From contig SGPL01000007.1 in the NCBI GenBank assembly GCA_004802705.1, positions 1 through 64,000 on the forward strand: a DNA stretch of 64,000 nt, written 5' to 3'. The position numbers and the translations under genes are program-made. This stretch comes from Bondarzewia mesenterica (Eukaryota; Basidiomycota; Agaricomycetes; Russulales; Bondarzewiaceae). Within the stretch, counting starts at the first letter, position 1, and each line of letters opens with the position of its first letter. Shown here in pieces: positions 45,746 to 58,155 of this stretch. The notes beneath the pieces are model-generated. The model was not told the origin of the DNA and did no database searches. It saw only the letters and a program-made list of their open reading frames with translations.

Positions 45746-46796
45746 GATATCTGGATTCGTATCTTACTTCCTATGGGTATTGGTTGGTTTCCTCACTCTC
45801 TTTCATCATCATCGGCTCTTTGTTATGTTCGTCATCATGTCATATCATCACGTAGACGTCACGCCCGGGTTGGTTAGAACATACTATGTACCGCTGGTAT
45901 TCTCGTATTCTTATTCCGCATCTGTCGCAGGACTCTCACTCTCACTCACTCGGTCTGTCCATTACAGTAATTGCTCCCGTCGCACTTCTGCTAAGTATCA
46001 ATAACCATATAGTACTCAATCCCCCGCTCTTTGCCTTTTTGTTTCTCCGAGTCTGAAGCTGGCTTTTTACGTGCAATACAACCGTTACACTAATGTAATG
46101 TCCACGAGATGTGTTCCCAGAGCTACGGATTCTCGCGTCCTGACCCCAATCAAAACTGAATTGACACGACCGCGTGTTTCAAGAAGAGTACGTTTTCCCG
46201 GCGGAAGTAAGAGGCATTCAAAAGCCCTCATGGCGTTCAGAAACTTACAGAGTCCCTTTCTCCCAAAGGCATCATGTACCGGTCGGGCGAGTACTTACCC
46301 AGCACGGCACGGTGAAAAAGTCCCGACCCGACCATCAGCACAACGGAGAGCACGAGGCGAGAGCGTAATTTGAGCGCGAAGGAAGCAAGAAGCTGGGACA
46401 CGATACGACCTGATAAAACGGAACGAAGCAGCACCACGGTTGCGCGTTCAGCTCGGAACCGTGACTCCGAGGTCCAGTGACTCAAAACTCAATAAGTCAT
46501 AAGATATGCGGGCTCACGAAGAGTAATGCTTCCGAAGTTGCTGCACGACAGTTGCGATCAAGAAAAACGGAAATGAATGCAAAAATGGCGATGCGTGCGA
46601 TAGATTATTATGCCAGTAAGGGTGAATAACGTACGTTGTGTGAGTGCAGTGGGGAACTCCGAGATTGTGGGGGTATCGGTGTGTTCCAGACGTGACTGCG
46701 CAAATGTAAGGTGCTGAGAAAAAGTAGCCGTACCATGGGGGGATACGAAGCTTCTGCTGGATGTTTCCGCAGAAGTCAAGGAGACGCAGGAACAGG
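45746..46796. other. Convergent intergenic region, no gene seen
   Basis: About 1.05 kb between the 3' ends of the P450 and RRG9 genes. Only short frames without motifs were found on either strand. Both 3' UTRs should lie here. Confidence 0.5.
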
Positions 46797-47496
46797 TTAG
46801 TGCAGAGAAAACTTGTCGTATCGGCTGACCCCGCGGACCATTGAACCCCTGCCTCTAAACTTTCCGACGTACTCGCGCTCCTCTACTTCCCTCTCGATCA
46901 CTGGACTCTGCTGGATTTGCTTCATCCGCTCCTCCACTCTTTGCTGCTTAATCCACTCCTCTCTAGTCTTCCGTTCCCGCTGGACCAGCTCCGTGCGGCG
47001 CTCCCTCGAAGGCTGCCACTTGCTTTTTTAGAATCCGGCGTACGGCCTCGGGACTGATGCGAAACTTCTCCGCGAGCAGTGGAGTGGTGAACACGGCGGG
47101 GTCGTGCGCATGCAGCGAGCGCACGCCTTCCATCGCGTCACGCGAAAGCTTGCGCTGGGGATTCCAGCCTTCAGGGAAATTTGAGCGTATGGTCTCTTGG
47201 TGCACGAGCAATTCGCGCGGAGTGGGCGTTCTGTGAGGCGGGAAGTTGCGCGAATGCGGACGCTTTTGGTTGTGCTCGTCATCTTCTTCTTCCGACAGCG
47301 CAAGGGGTTTTTTTTGCTCGTGATGAATGAGCGACGGCGGCGCTGGGATTCCTCCCGTGCGCCAATTTCGCAGTCTCGGCAATAGTGCTGCTGTGGAATG
47401 CTGACGATATTTTGAGCATTTTGAAAAGCTGGAGGATGTAGCAGTGAGGTTGCTCGGGCGAAGAGAGCAGACGAGAGTTTGCAGAGCGGAAGTCAT
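46797..47496 (-). CDS. RRG9: RRG9/neugrin-like mitochondrial protein (single-base frameshift)
   Basis: Start ATG 47496 (MTSALQTLVCSLRPSN), an Arg/Ser/Leu-rich presequence fitting mitochondrial import. The conserved core is FPEGWNPQRKLSRDAMEGVR, SLHAHDPAVFTTPLLAEKF and RISPEAVRRILK, the Rrg9/neugrin motif. The family continues with K-W and a basic helical tail; here that tail (WQPSRERRTELVQRERKTRE, then EEWIKQQRVEERMKQIQ, ending SRYDKFSLH with TAA 46797-46799) lies one base out of frame after a run of six T (47024-47029 on the plus strand). One base fewer restores a smooth join. Without it the protein stops after GPAGTED. Rrg9 is needed for respiratory growth and mitochondrial genome maintenance in yeast, and neugrin acts on mitochondrial 16S rRNA in animals. 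Confidence 0.82.
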
Positions 47497-47738
47497 TTAC
47501 ACGTCGAACACATTGAAGGAAGCAAAAAAAATACGAGTAGCTTGAAATTCAAACCCCGACGTCCGTATCAGGACATACTTTCCTACAAAGATAGTGTTCC
47601 CAAAGCAGAGGGCCACACAATCGAGGGGCACTGCTAGTTGCTAGTGTCTCTGAAGCCGCCCTTCCGCACTCACCGTTTCTTCTCCGCAGGTCTTGTCTTT
47701 CTCGTCTCGTCTTCGCACTCAATTCTTCTGTCCTTACC
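47497..47738. promoter_or_regulatory. Shared divergent promoter region (RRG9 / coactosin)
   Basis: 242 bp between opposite start codons, with a pyrimidine-rich stretch just upstream of the coactosin start. It must serve both genes. Confidence 0.4.
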
Positions 47739-48518
47739 ATGGCTGACGTGACGGATCCGAAAATCAACGAAGGTCTTTCCCAGTTCTTAATTTATGTATC
47801 CGTGCATGCTCACCGGAACATCCACACAAGCTTATGATGATGTACGCTCCAACAAGTCAGAGACTAACTGGGTGCTCCTTGACTATGAGGTACGAAATAA
47901 TGAAGACATTTCCACGTTGATACTCTCATTTCCGCGTGTCTTTCAGTCCGATCGCTCCGATAAGCTGGTTGTCACTCAGTCGGGCGCCGGTGGACTCCCC
48001 GAGTTGCGCGAAGCACTTGATCTCAACAAGGCATCTTACGCCTATGTTCGCGTCACTTACTCTAATGACAAGGAGTCTCAACGTGAAAAATTCATCTTCG
48101 TTGTTTGGATCGGTCCAGGTTGCAAAGTCATGAGAAAGGCGAAGGTACGCATGCAGATGGACACCTCCACATCTATTCCCCCGCGGCCTTTTCGTATCTA
48201 CACAACGTTCCAAAGGCGGATATGGCTTGAATGACCTTCATCGCGCATTGTACGGACGGTGCGATTATATGATATTAATATTAACTGGTTCGCACTCTTC
48301 ACAGATCTCTGTGCACGCGGCGGATGTGAAGGCGGTCCTCCGCGTGTACTCTCTTGAGGTCGCGGCCCGAGAGAAGGACGACCTGAACGAAGACCCCATT
48401 GTGGTGCGGTTGCGTAAGGTCTGCACTCATATCGTCCTTTGGATGGGTCTACGGGTATAAATTGATGATCCCCTCGTTCTTTTTTCAGGCTGGAGGCGCA
48501 AGCTACGACGGCGTTTAG
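47739..48518 (+). CDS. Coactosin-like ADF-H domain actin-binding protein
   Basis: Start ATG 47739 (MADVTDPKINE). Introns join it to AYDDVRSNKSETNWVLLDYE, then SDRSDKLVVTQSGAGGLPEL and LDLNKASYAYVRVTYSNDKE, then KFIFVVWIGPGCKVMRKAK, then ISVHAADVKAVLRVYSLEVA and EDPIVVRLRKAGGASYDGV with TAG 48516-48518. One ADF-H domain fills the whole protein of about 145 residues, the usual coactosin size. Coactosin binds actin filaments and counters capping; it does not sever them as cofilin does. Acts in the cytosolic cortex. Its end is about 200 bp from the convergent acetyltransferase. Confidence 0.93.
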
Positions 48519-48725
48519 ATAACTCACGATACCATTACATTTGGCATTCTCTCATGGGGTTTTGGTTGCCCGCCTTCTTTCTTGTCGCACTCCACATATC
48601 CGCTTTGCTATATCACGAAACAAATGTGAAACCATCTCGTCCCCACATCTAGCACCATGGCGGTTCTGTCGCTAAGGCCGTGAAAGAGCAAATCAAGATG
48701 CATTCGGGGTTATCAATACAGACAA

Positions 48726-49637
48726 TTAACTCCGTTCAATCGCAAATTTCTGGAGATTATCAATTTGGTCCCCCTCCAGGCGCATGCCCATCCATTCTGG
48801 CATGGGTGTGGCGCCCAGCGTCTTCCGATAGAAATCAATCGAGGGTTGGTTCCACTATAAACACATGTTTCCTTAGCCACGGCCATGACGCTGACAAGGG
48901 AAATTGAATTACATTGAGAACGACCCAGTCCATGCGAGCACAATCCTATCAAAAACAATGAAGGGGTCATGCTGATGTGGAGCGGTAGCGAAAGCGTACT
49001 TTCTTCTTTGCTATCGCACCAAGCTCAGCAAAGAAAGCCTTGCCGATTCCCTTACTTCTGGCTTCTGGCTTGACGAATAGATCCTCGAGCTGGATAGGAT
49101 AATAAGGTCAGCCCGACAGGTCGGTTGATGTCATATCTGTGGGGTACTGTGGGACAGCCAATCCTAGGTGAGATACGTACATAAAGGCCTGGCTTTCCCG
49201 TCCAGGTAGAGAAGTTGAAGAAATACAGAGCGAGGCCAAGAGGTTCGCCTGGTTCCGCGGCGGCGCCTGCGAAGGCGAGAAGAGCATGAGCATGCTGACG
49301 CTCAAAGATATTCTTCCTCAGCTAAATGACATAGCAGAAGATCAAATTCATCGTTCGTGGGCGTCCGTTAACAACGGGGAAGCTCACCAGTTCGGGCGTA
49401 GCTTGGGCAAGGTGAGCTGCCTTTTCATAGGTGGCCTGAACGGAAGATAGCGGTTCTTTTATGACCCTAATCAGTTAAGATAGCAAACTTCAAAGCTTAC
49501 AAGATCATGAACGAGTGACAGGATGGATTGCTTTTCGCCGCTGAATTTAATCGGATTGTAAGCAAAAGCCGTAGTAGAGTGATACGCACTACATCATCCG
49601 GGGTAGCAGGCCTGATGAAAAAACCAGCACCAGACAT
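48726..49637 (-). CDS. GNAT-family N-acetyltransferase (SSAT/thialysine type)
   Basis: Start ATG 49637 (MSGAGFFIRPATPDDV), typical of the GNAT first strand. Later exons give IKEPLSSVQATYEKAAHLAQ, LRKNIFERQHAHALLAFAGA, LGLALYFFNFSTWTGKPGLY, LEDLFVKPEARSKGIGKAFF (acetyl-CoA loop R-x-x-G-x-G), ELGAIAKKKDCARMDWVVLN and, after an intron, WNQPSIDFYRKTLGATPMPE and MRLEGDQIDNLQKFAIERS with TAA 48726-48728. This pattern (NFSTWxGKPGLYLEDLxV) is that of diamine/thialysine acetyltransferases. A small amine is the expected substrate. Exon edges in the 49450-49590 stretch are uncertain. It shares a 257-bp divergent region with the NAC beta gene. Confidence 0.9.
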
Positions 49638-49894
49638 TGTTGATTGAGACTTAGGTATATATACTATAGAAAAAATCAGTGTTTTCGCGATAAACAGAAT
49701 CCCTTCATGAAAGGTTTAGGTCCTGACCTTGAAGTTGTGACTCGATCAATCAAGCAAGATGGTTTCCCAAAGAGGAAAGTAGGAAACAGACGATATTTGC
49801 GCGTATTTGTACACAAACCTTGATCTTTTCACGACAGACTCTCGCTAGGCAAAGCGCCGTACGGTCTCTCCGATCCTCGTCCCGTAAACACATT
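49638..49894. promoter_or_regulatory. Shared divergent promoter region (acetyltransferase / NAC beta)
   Basis: 257 bp between opposite start codons. The strong ribosome-associated NAC gene and the acetyltransferase must share or partition it. No specific box is identified. Confidence 0.4.
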
Positions 49895-50631
49895 ATGGAT
49901 GCTGCAAAATTGGCAAAACTTCAGGCCCAGGCCGCGGCCAACAGGATCGGTGCGTTTTTTGGTCAAAAATATCACATTTTTTCCCATGCTGAACACTTGA
50001 AATCTGATGCAACGCGATGCAGGTGGGAAGGGGACGATGCGCCGAAAGGTGGTGAGGAAGACAAAGCCATCCAATGCTCAGGACGACAAAAAGCTTCAGG
50101 GTGCACTCAAAAAGCTGAACGTGCAGCCGATTCAGGGTGTCGAGGAGGTTAACATGTTTAGGGAGGATGGGAACGTGCTTCATTTCACTGCACCAAAAGG
50201 CGAGTGCATATCACATCATAATTTTCAACACCGTTTGCGCGGGGCCGGGAGTGAAAGAGCGAATGTTTGTGTTTGCCGGATCCAGACTCCATGGGCTTCA
50301 CAGTTTCAGTGGTTTGCGTTACGTATTTTATGAGGACTGACTGACTCCATGTGTAGTCCACGCCGCTGTTTCTGCCAACACTTTCGCGATCTACGGTGCC
50401 GGTCAAGTGAAGGAGCTCACTGAGCTTGTTCCTGGCATCCTCAACCAGCTCGGTCCCGACTCACTCGCGTCGCTTCGTAAGCTCGCCGAGTCGTACCAGG
50501 CGATCCAAGGCCAGCAGAGGCAGGCTAACGCCGGCGTAGAAGGCGCAGATGATGACGATGACGACGTCCCTGACCTCGTCGAGAATTTCGAAGTTGAGGA
50601 GGCGAAGGAGAAGCTTGAAGATGTCAACTAA
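49895..50631 (+). CDS. EGD1: Nascent polypeptide-associated complex subunit beta (BTF3/EGD1)
   Basis: Start ATG 49895 ([18 protein letters not shown]). An intron leads to [20 protein letters not shown], the ribosome-binding basic motif with R-R-K. Then come [38 protein letters not shown] and, after an intron, [20 protein letters not shown], the NAC domain. The tail [20 protein letters not shown] ends in an acidic run and [20 protein letters not shown], with TAA 50629-50631. The subunit (about 160 residues) pairs with NAC alpha on ribosomes near the nascent-chain exit and prevents mistargeting. Length and motifs are normal. Confidence 0.96.
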
Positions 50632-51069
50632 AAACACCATGGCATGGTCGAGGTACGATCACGATCAGTGTGTATCGGTAACATTGGGAGGTGGGAGAAA
50701 ATTCGTACGACGGGTGGATGATTGATGGACTGACTAAGTTGTAGCTTTGCTTTGGAATTTTTTGCCATTATGCACTTTCTCCTCCGCCTGATCCTGATCT
50801 TGCCTTGTGTCACTTGTTATGTTGTCCGATGTGTCTCTCATTTCTGCCATCTCCACGGCTCACACTGTTACTGCATACGTCACATTTAGCAACGCTTTTC
50901 CATTTGTAAAACCCATGTCATCTCTAGACTGCCAGTTGAGAACAAGGGCTCAGAATCCAGTTGTAAGTTGCAAGGATCAAACTTGGTCGTCGAGATCAAG
51001 CTACTTCGGTAACGGTATAAACAGCTCAGGATACGGAAGCACGGCACTCAACAATACTTTCTAATCCAT
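50632..51069. other. Convergent intergenic region
   Basis: 438 bp between the 3' ends of the NAC beta and PIG-S genes. A short plus-strand open frame (50807-51064) has no recognisable content. Holds both 3' UTRs. Confidence 0.5.
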
Positions 51070-53051
51070 CTAGTCCTTTTGATCAGTACGTGTACTTCGC
51101 TCCCCGACTGTGTTTTCGTCTTTGTCCTCGTCAGCCCCTGCGCGCGCCTTCTTCCACTCTCGGAAAAGGGTCACTAGTAAAGGGACGGCCACTGGGGCAA
51201 AAAGCGGTGTGTACACAGCGTACTTGTGTTCTGCAGGAAAGTAGAGCAGGGCTAGCATTCCCGGATTAAAAAATGCCCGGGACGCAAGCGTTGAAGCCTG
51301 ACTGGAATATTGAAGAGCCAACATAGGCGAACTCGAAGCAGACGCATAAACCTATGTCCGATACGAGAACCCGCCGATCAAAAGGTGTAAATGGAATGAA
51401 ACAATCGAACGGAAATGGCAGACCTTGTCCAAAGCTGTCAAGGCATCCTGGATATCGTCTCTCACATCAGGCCCAACAGGCATGTTGGGGATCTCATCGA
51501 CGAGTTGGACGATGCTCTCCAGCGTCTCCTTGCTGCTAATCGTGTTTTCAATTGTGCGCCGACGATGGAGCGCGTCGAGCTGCCAGTCTGTTAGAGGTGA
51601 ACTGGGGTCCGTGAGAGCGACGATTGCTGGAAGGTTGGGAACGCCGAGTAACGTGAGCAATTGGGCTCGGAAAAGTGAGAAGGTATGATCAAGCTCAGGG
51701 GTTGATAGATGAATCCGAGAGGGGGCATTCTGTGGCAGGTTCATGAGGACGATACCGCCCCATTGGGGAAGAATAAAGGCATCGGACGAGGTTGGCTTGT
51801 CTAAATCATGTCAGTACAAGAACAGAATAAATATTATGTCTTGTCTTTACCGTCGGCATCAAGAATTCGCAAGGGAGCGTGAGACGCCGATGGGATGAAC
51901 AGGATGAAATGAAGCACGGGGTCATTGGACACGCTCGATGCTGAACACCATCTGTAAATATTGCGTCATGAATGAGATGTCAGGTCACGCACATAATGTC
52001 CACTCTGCAGAGTTGACAAAGATTTTCAAATCATCCTGCGTCAGCCCATGTACCTCTTCGCCGTCGGATCCGACAATTTTAGGCTCGAAGGCTAAAGGCG
52101 CATGAAATCGCAGTTGGCTCTCAATCGTAAAGTTATGAAGGACAGAGATACGGTCAAGAAAAAATGACAAGTGACCTGATCGAAATGAGAATTTGATTAT
52201 GAGGGCACTGGATATGAGACAAGATGGCAAAGGACTAACGCGATATGGAACTCTGTACATCCCAGCCGACAACGGCTTGGCCGCCCGCGGCGTCCTCGTT
52301 GAGAACCGTGAAGGCGAGGCGATAACGCGGAGCGTATTTAGCAACAAGATGTTCAAGGCCGCCAAAACCAGTATGAGACGAATATGGAGAGAGAAGGGAG
52401 GAGAGCAGTTGAGGTATGTGTGATACTGAGGTGCATATTATGTATCAGATGAATCGCAGGTATGAAATCGAATGGCTTGGATGTGCTGCTGACCTTCCTG
52501 TATTGGCACAGACAGACTTCGGCCTTGTATGAGGGGTTCTTCTATCCCTTGTATTACGGAGACGCCATACGCGTCTGGACTGAGCACATCTTCAGTCACG
52601 GTCAACTCCTGAAATCACAAAGCACGGTACTCATGTGACGGACCCTTCTGTGCAACAGTGATATGCAGATCTAGGTTTCCAAAGCTTTCAGGTGCCCTTC
52701 TAGTTACAGCGTCGAGAGCTGTTTCCACATCCTTGACCAGGACTGCCGTATCCAATGCAACAGCTGAGGTATCAAGCTCCACGCGTAATGGAAACCTAAG
52801 CTGGATGGAAATTAGACCAGGGCAGTGACGCGTGTCATGGATTGAAAGACCTCTTTGTCTCTTTGAGAGTTCACGCGAGATACAGGAAGTGAGAGCCGCT
52901 CAATACTAGTTGTGTACCACCAGAGCGGTAACGCAAGCAAAACCACAGTCCAGTAAGACGCGAGTATAGTCCTGCGCAATTTTGTCTGTTCAAACGATAG
53001 CCTCGACGATTTTTGGAAGCGTACGTCGTTCTCTACAGCGCCATGGTCCAT
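51070..53051 (-). CDS. PIGS: GPI transamidase component PIG-S (Gpi17)
   Basis: Start ATG 53051 (MDHGAVENDVRFQKSSRL). The N-terminal signal anchor is RRTILASYWTVVLLALPLWW followed by YTTSIERLSLPVSRV, the PIG-S signature. Middle exons give LHNFTIESQLRFHAPLAFEP, DGEEVHGLTQDDLKIFVNSA and EWTL, then NLPQNAPSRIHLSTPELDHT, FSLFRAQLLTLLGVPNLP and TDWQLDALHRRRTIENTIS. The C-terminal membrane segment reads YAVYTPLFAPVAVPLLVTLF with a basic/acidic cytosolic tail and TAG 51070-51072. As part of the ER transamidase complex it takes part in attaching GPI anchors to proteins. Two terminal membrane segments with a large lumenal domain match the family topology. Intron edges near 51.8 and 52.4-52.8 kb are approximate. 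Confidence 0.9.
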
Positions 53052-53345
53052 TTCAGTCGATTGTCAGACAAAGAAAGATGCTTAGTAAGCACATGAGTGG
53101 TGGCTATCACTTCGAGCGGAGTTTCAATGTGTGGCACCAACCGTTCGTGCTGCGGCCGCTGTTCTCAGACCTTCACGATTCTTATATCTGGTCACCTTCT
53201 TGTTTTTATATCGTAAATTGGTCAAAAAATCCCCGCGTCTTTGCTGTGATATTGGTGCTAATAGCCGGAACTTTCAGGTGTTTTAGCGATTTTTGGCTTG
53301 CAGACTAGTCACGCTTTCACTGGTCGCATTCTACTGTAACTCGCC
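53052..53345. promoter_or_regulatory. Shared divergent promoter region (PIG-S / SNT1-like)
   Basis: 294 bp separate the two start codons. No specific element is recognised. Confidence 0.35.
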
Positions 53346-56300
53346 ATGTCTCCAGGAAATTTTGGAAAGCCCCCATACAGCCCTCTGTCTAACAAGAACG
53401 ACGCTCATTTGAATGGCCCTTCTCGCTCGGACTACGAAGTGAGCATCACTCATTTGGAGATCTTTAATATGTTCCGATTGTACTGAACAATTATTACTTT
53501 AGCGTTCGATGCATGTTCTCGATAATCGTAGGTCTCCGTCACCTGGACCTTCACGCGTTCGCCCTACGTACGATCGATACATACCCAATCAATCAACGTC
53601 TGCGTATAGGGATGAATATCCCAACGTTTACAGGCCCGATCCGTGGCGTTATGAGCGTTCTTACCGTCCTCGAACACCTTCACCCGATCATTATGAGCCC
53701 CGGCATGCTGACAGTTGGGCTCCTCCAAACGTTAGGGCGTCTTCTTATAACTCGTCTTATCCCGATAGACGACATCCATCTCCCCCGATCTCAAGAAATA
53801 GAGGGCGTCGCGATATAATGGCGGAAAGGATGTTCGAACCATCTGAAGCTTGGAAAGAGTCGCATGTGTAAGTGCATTGCAAGTCCTACTGGATCGATTA
53901 ACCTGATTCATGTTTTCATCGGTATCTTAGTCCCGGAACTGATAAGTTGCCACCATTCGATCGATATCTCGATGGTCGTTCCAGACCTCTGTCTTCCGAC
54001 CGGCCTCGAGATGATTATTCTTCATATTATCCTTCAGGCGATTTTTATCGGCCTTATTCACCGCCATTTGATCGTGCCGATATTCGATATCCGCGTCAAT
54101 CCGATTCATACAGACCTCAGTATGATGATTCAAATCCATGGCGTTCTTCCTATTCTCCCGAGCACTCCTCGAATCCAGTAGGTAACTACAGGAGAGATGT
54201 CCGCTCCCCTACATCAGCCATTCGTGCAACCCACGGGCATGCAGACTATCCTGACTCACGATATGCCAGCCGTGATAGATCAGTCAGCAGCTCTCCTCAT
54301 TCCACCCGACTGTCATCTCCTATTGGCCAGCGTCCCGGCGGCTCTCATTGGGAGCCAAGATATCGAGGTCGCTCCGTATCCAGAGACTACGCCACGCGTT
54401 CACCCTCACCCCGTTCTTCAGTTGCGCCCAGAATCCCCTCGCGAGGGAGGCCACGAAGTCGATCTTCTTCTTGTTCCATCGATTCCCGAGGTGTTCGACG
54501 AGACCTGTCGATCCCTTCACCAAATCACCAAACCCAAGCTCTCACTCCAGGAAGCCATTCCCAAAAACCACTAGAGGCCCAAAATGTATCTGATAGTTCT
54601 GACGGGCGTAAAAAAGGGTCGGTAATGCAAACTGAAGGTCTGCAATTCACATCAACGGTTCAACTCACATCATCCCCCTCTCATACCAGCAGCCAATTGA
54701 ATACGAAGGGGCCTCGACAATCAGAGCGGCTCCCCTCACAGCTCCCCTCGCACCCTTCTCTGCCTCCTCGTCCATCGGTACCACCCCCTTCTACTTCAAG
54801 GAGGAGAGCTCGGGAAGGTGATGGCCGTGAGTTACTCGGAATGAGTAGTCAACGGCTGCTTGTTGACACTAACTCTTCCCGAGGTTCGTGTTCGCAACCC
54901 ACCCTTTTGCATCCACCCATCTCGCCAACTGTCGTTGTGGACGACAATATGGCCATTCAATCGAATTTGCAAGATGAGCAGCATCAACGTTCTGTTCAGA
55001 AATCGCTTCCTTTACGATTTCCGTCTTTGCCGAAAGAGCAAGTGCCTCATAAATTGCCTGTGGGCGGTACGTCCGATGAAGCAGAGCCGTTGTCGGAAAC
55101 AATCGATCGTGCTCCAGAGCCCCAGCCCACCGATACAGGTGACAATACATCCTCTCCTATCCTCAATGTCGTAGAAAGCACCGCTCCTCCTTCCCCTTCA
55201 TCTGCAATACCACCTGCGGATACGTTAGCCACGCAGTCGACGCGTGATTTTGACGTCGTCATCAACCCCTCGGATAAATCACTCCCTCCACAACACCCAT
55301 CCTCTCCCTTAACTTCTGAAAATCGTTCTGTCAGCTTGGAAACGCCGTCTCCACATTTTCCCCCTGATGTCATTGTCGCCCCTCCTCAGGTGCATTTGCC
55401 TGAAGAAGAACACATAATGGAGACGCCTGTAGAACCCTCCCCCAAGCCTGTGGAGATCATCATCGACCGAGTATTCGAGCCGCATACCGCAGAGACGAGG
55501 TCTCTGCAGGAAGCTCTTCGTGTGGTCGTGGCTGCGCGTCAACAATTTGATCGCCAGTCGCGCGGGGAGCGCATTAACCCTGTTCTCATGGCGAACAGGG
55601 CCATTGCCGAAGAACCGCTCCTGACCTCTATATCGCCAGAAGCCTTGATAAATGAGGTCGTAGATGGCGAGCCGGGTAAAGCTAGGATGGGGCGTTTTCG
55701 CGAACTGCGCCCAGTATTGGTCCAACGTGTTGCCGAATGTCGGGAGATGATTCTGGAGAAAGTTCAGCGACTGCAGAAGGAGTATCTTCAGCTCCACGAG
55801 TCGTGGCTGGCACACTGTGCTCATCTTGACAGCAAGGGCCAGACAACGACACCAGAGGAAATTGCCGCTATTCCAGGACGAACGACGCGCCGCTCTGCTA
55901 CGGTTCTTGGAGATGCCGTGCGTTCCGACTTGGAGATGGAGCAAATCATCGCAAGCTTGGGTAATGAGGACCTCACCGATCCGGCACATTTAGCTCTTCG
56001 CAATGTTGCAAAAATCCCTGACATGATCTCCGTCACACATGGGAAAGTCACTGCTTTCTTCGATGACACGAATAATGTGGTTGATGACCCATTGACGTTC
56101 TACGATCCCATTCCAAGTGTCATAACATGGACGGATGAAGAGCAACAAATCTTCGTCGAGAAGTATGCCGCCCACCCCAAGCAGTTCGGTATAATAGCAG
56201 AAAGCCTCCCGCACAAGACACAAACGCAATGTGTGCAATTCTACTACATGCACAAGAAGCGGTTAATCGACTTCCGCAAGGTCATATCGCTATACGCCCC

Positions 56301-57690
56301 AGGCAAGAAGAGGCGCGGAGGAAGGGGCACGGGCAAGAAAAAGGGTAATGCGTTGCTAACGGATATCAGGCAGCATGATGCGGAGGTGTCTAGGGATACG
56401 TCGTCAAAAAGGGGCGGGAGAAAACGCAAGGGGGGCGAGTCGAGGAGAGCACCAAGGAGAAGTACGGCTCCCACACCGCAAACCGAACCGACTCCGTTGT
56501 CAACGCCGACGCCAGATCCTGAAGGCGAGGCTCGTCCAAAGCGGCGGAGAGGCGCGACGAGAGTTACGACAGCCGCAGCCGCCACTACTATTGCTGAAAC
56601 AGAGGAAGCGGATGGCGATGCCACGGTAAGTTCAATCTGCATTGCTCATTTTCTGTCAGTGCCAACGGGAACAATTTCGAACGATTCCCCAGGACATTGA
56701 GCCTAGACCCGCGAAAAGGAGGAGAGGTCGAAAACCCAAGACGCCAGCCATAGTCCCTGCGACGCCGCCAGAGAGCTCTAGCACATTGTCAGAGACACGA
56801 TTCATTGATCAAACTGAATCGTCGGCACGTAGAAAGTCTACTTCTGTTCACTGGTCTGACGACGATCGATGTGAGTGCGTTCTTTCACGATCACTCTTTC
56901 CACAATCCTGATTTGGAGCTGCTTGTAGCATTATTCTTGCATTTGCTCGCACAGCATGGTGACGATTTTAAACGCATAGCGGCATCGATGCCAAACAAAG
57001 TCAGTTGCACCTACTTGACCTGCCCGCCTGACTTAACACTGACAGATCTATCAGACTACCATCCAAGTCAACGCGTTCTACTTAGCAAATCTCACGGAGT
57101 TGAACCTTGAACAGGTAGCAGCAAGTGCACCTATGCGCAGTCCAACACCGGATGGCGCACGAGATGATCGGACCGACGTCTTGCAACTCCCTGGCACAAG
57201 CATTATATCCCCTAACGTGAGCGTGCTTACGCATACAAGAGTTGGTAATGACATGCAGCCCTCTTCCACTATCCTGGAGCGTCAGACTGCATCCGGGAAG
57301 GACACACAAACATACCGACACTTACCAATACCAGGAATTTTCCATCCACCGGTGGATGGCTATGCCCGGATTTCTCCACACTCGCAGACGGCGTGGGGAC
57401 AAGGAACAGGAGGCATCGCGCATACAGAGTCCGACATCTCGATGTTGCCCTCCCATTCATCGTTGACAATGGTGTACTCCGCTTTCCCCCAACGCTCGTT
57501 CACGTATCAGCCCGAGGGTAATCCTCTCAATGTTCCATCAAGCGCGAGCATGGATAGGTCGATGGCGCAAACGGTGCAGGGTTTGAGTTTGCGCGCAGCA
57601 GACGATTTGGCGGCGTATCTGGGGCAGCATGCAGCTCCTGGTTCTGGGGCCGTGGTTGGGACGACAAGGCCGTTGGAGTCTCCGACTTAA
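53346..57690 (+). CDS. SNT1: SNT1/NCoR-like SANT-domain transcriptional co-repressor subunit
   Basis: Start ATG 53346 (MSPGNFGKPPYSPLSN). A long Arg/Ser/Tyr/Pro-rich region follows (YDRYIPNQSTSAYRDEYPN, DRYLDGRSRPLSSDRPRDD), then Ser/Thr/Pro-rich sequence. The conserved core begins near 55.5 kb: INPVLMANRAIAEEPLLTS, RFRELRPVLVQRVAECREMI, a coiled coil (LEKVQRLQKEYLQLHESWLA), then IPDMISVTHGKVTAFFDDTN and the first SANT domain (ITWTDEEQQIFVEKYAAHPK, FGIIAESLPHKTQTQCVQFY). A basic AT-hook-like stretch (KRRRGRKPKTP) precedes a second, shorter SANT (FLHLLAQHGDDFKRIAASMP, VNAFYLANLTEL). It ends at 57690. Snt1 is the scaffold of the yeast Set3 histone deacetylase complex and NCoR/SMRT are animal relatives. 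Nuclear. About 1,300 residues. Confidence 0.9.
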
Positions 57691-58155
57691 ATACCCTGGG
57701 TGGTGATCTCGTTTTTACACACTTTGTTCGAATATTCTGTGGGATGGGAAGTAATTTGTCAAGGTTCTCCGTTGTCAACGCACTTTATAATTCTTGTAGC
57801 TTGCATCTGCTGGGATTTGATCAAATCAGGCTCATTGTCTTCACAAGCGATTACTTTCCTACGTATACAGATCAATAATGAATCATCGATGGCCGCACAG
57901 CCTCAATTGTGTCGAAGGAAAGACCTTGCAAGCAAGGTAATCAATAATGAATCATGTTGTGTCACCCAGGTCACCGGAGGGGTCGCAAATATTACTATTT
58001 CCCAAGAAAACGGTTTCGGATAGCGTGAAGCAAAGATGGATAACATCATGGCAAGGTGGCAACGGGATGCACGTAGTGGTACATTGGGGCATAATAGCGG
58101 AGGATGTCAATGATTTAGTAATCTGGGCATTGATAGTTAGAAGTGGATTAGTGGC
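57691..58155. other. Convergent intergenic region with a 16-bp direct repeat
   Basis: 465 bp between the 3' ends of the SNT1-like and PIN4 genes. The 16-mer ATCAATAATGAATCAT occurs at 57871-57886 and again at 57940-57955. No gene is seen. Confidence 0.6.
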
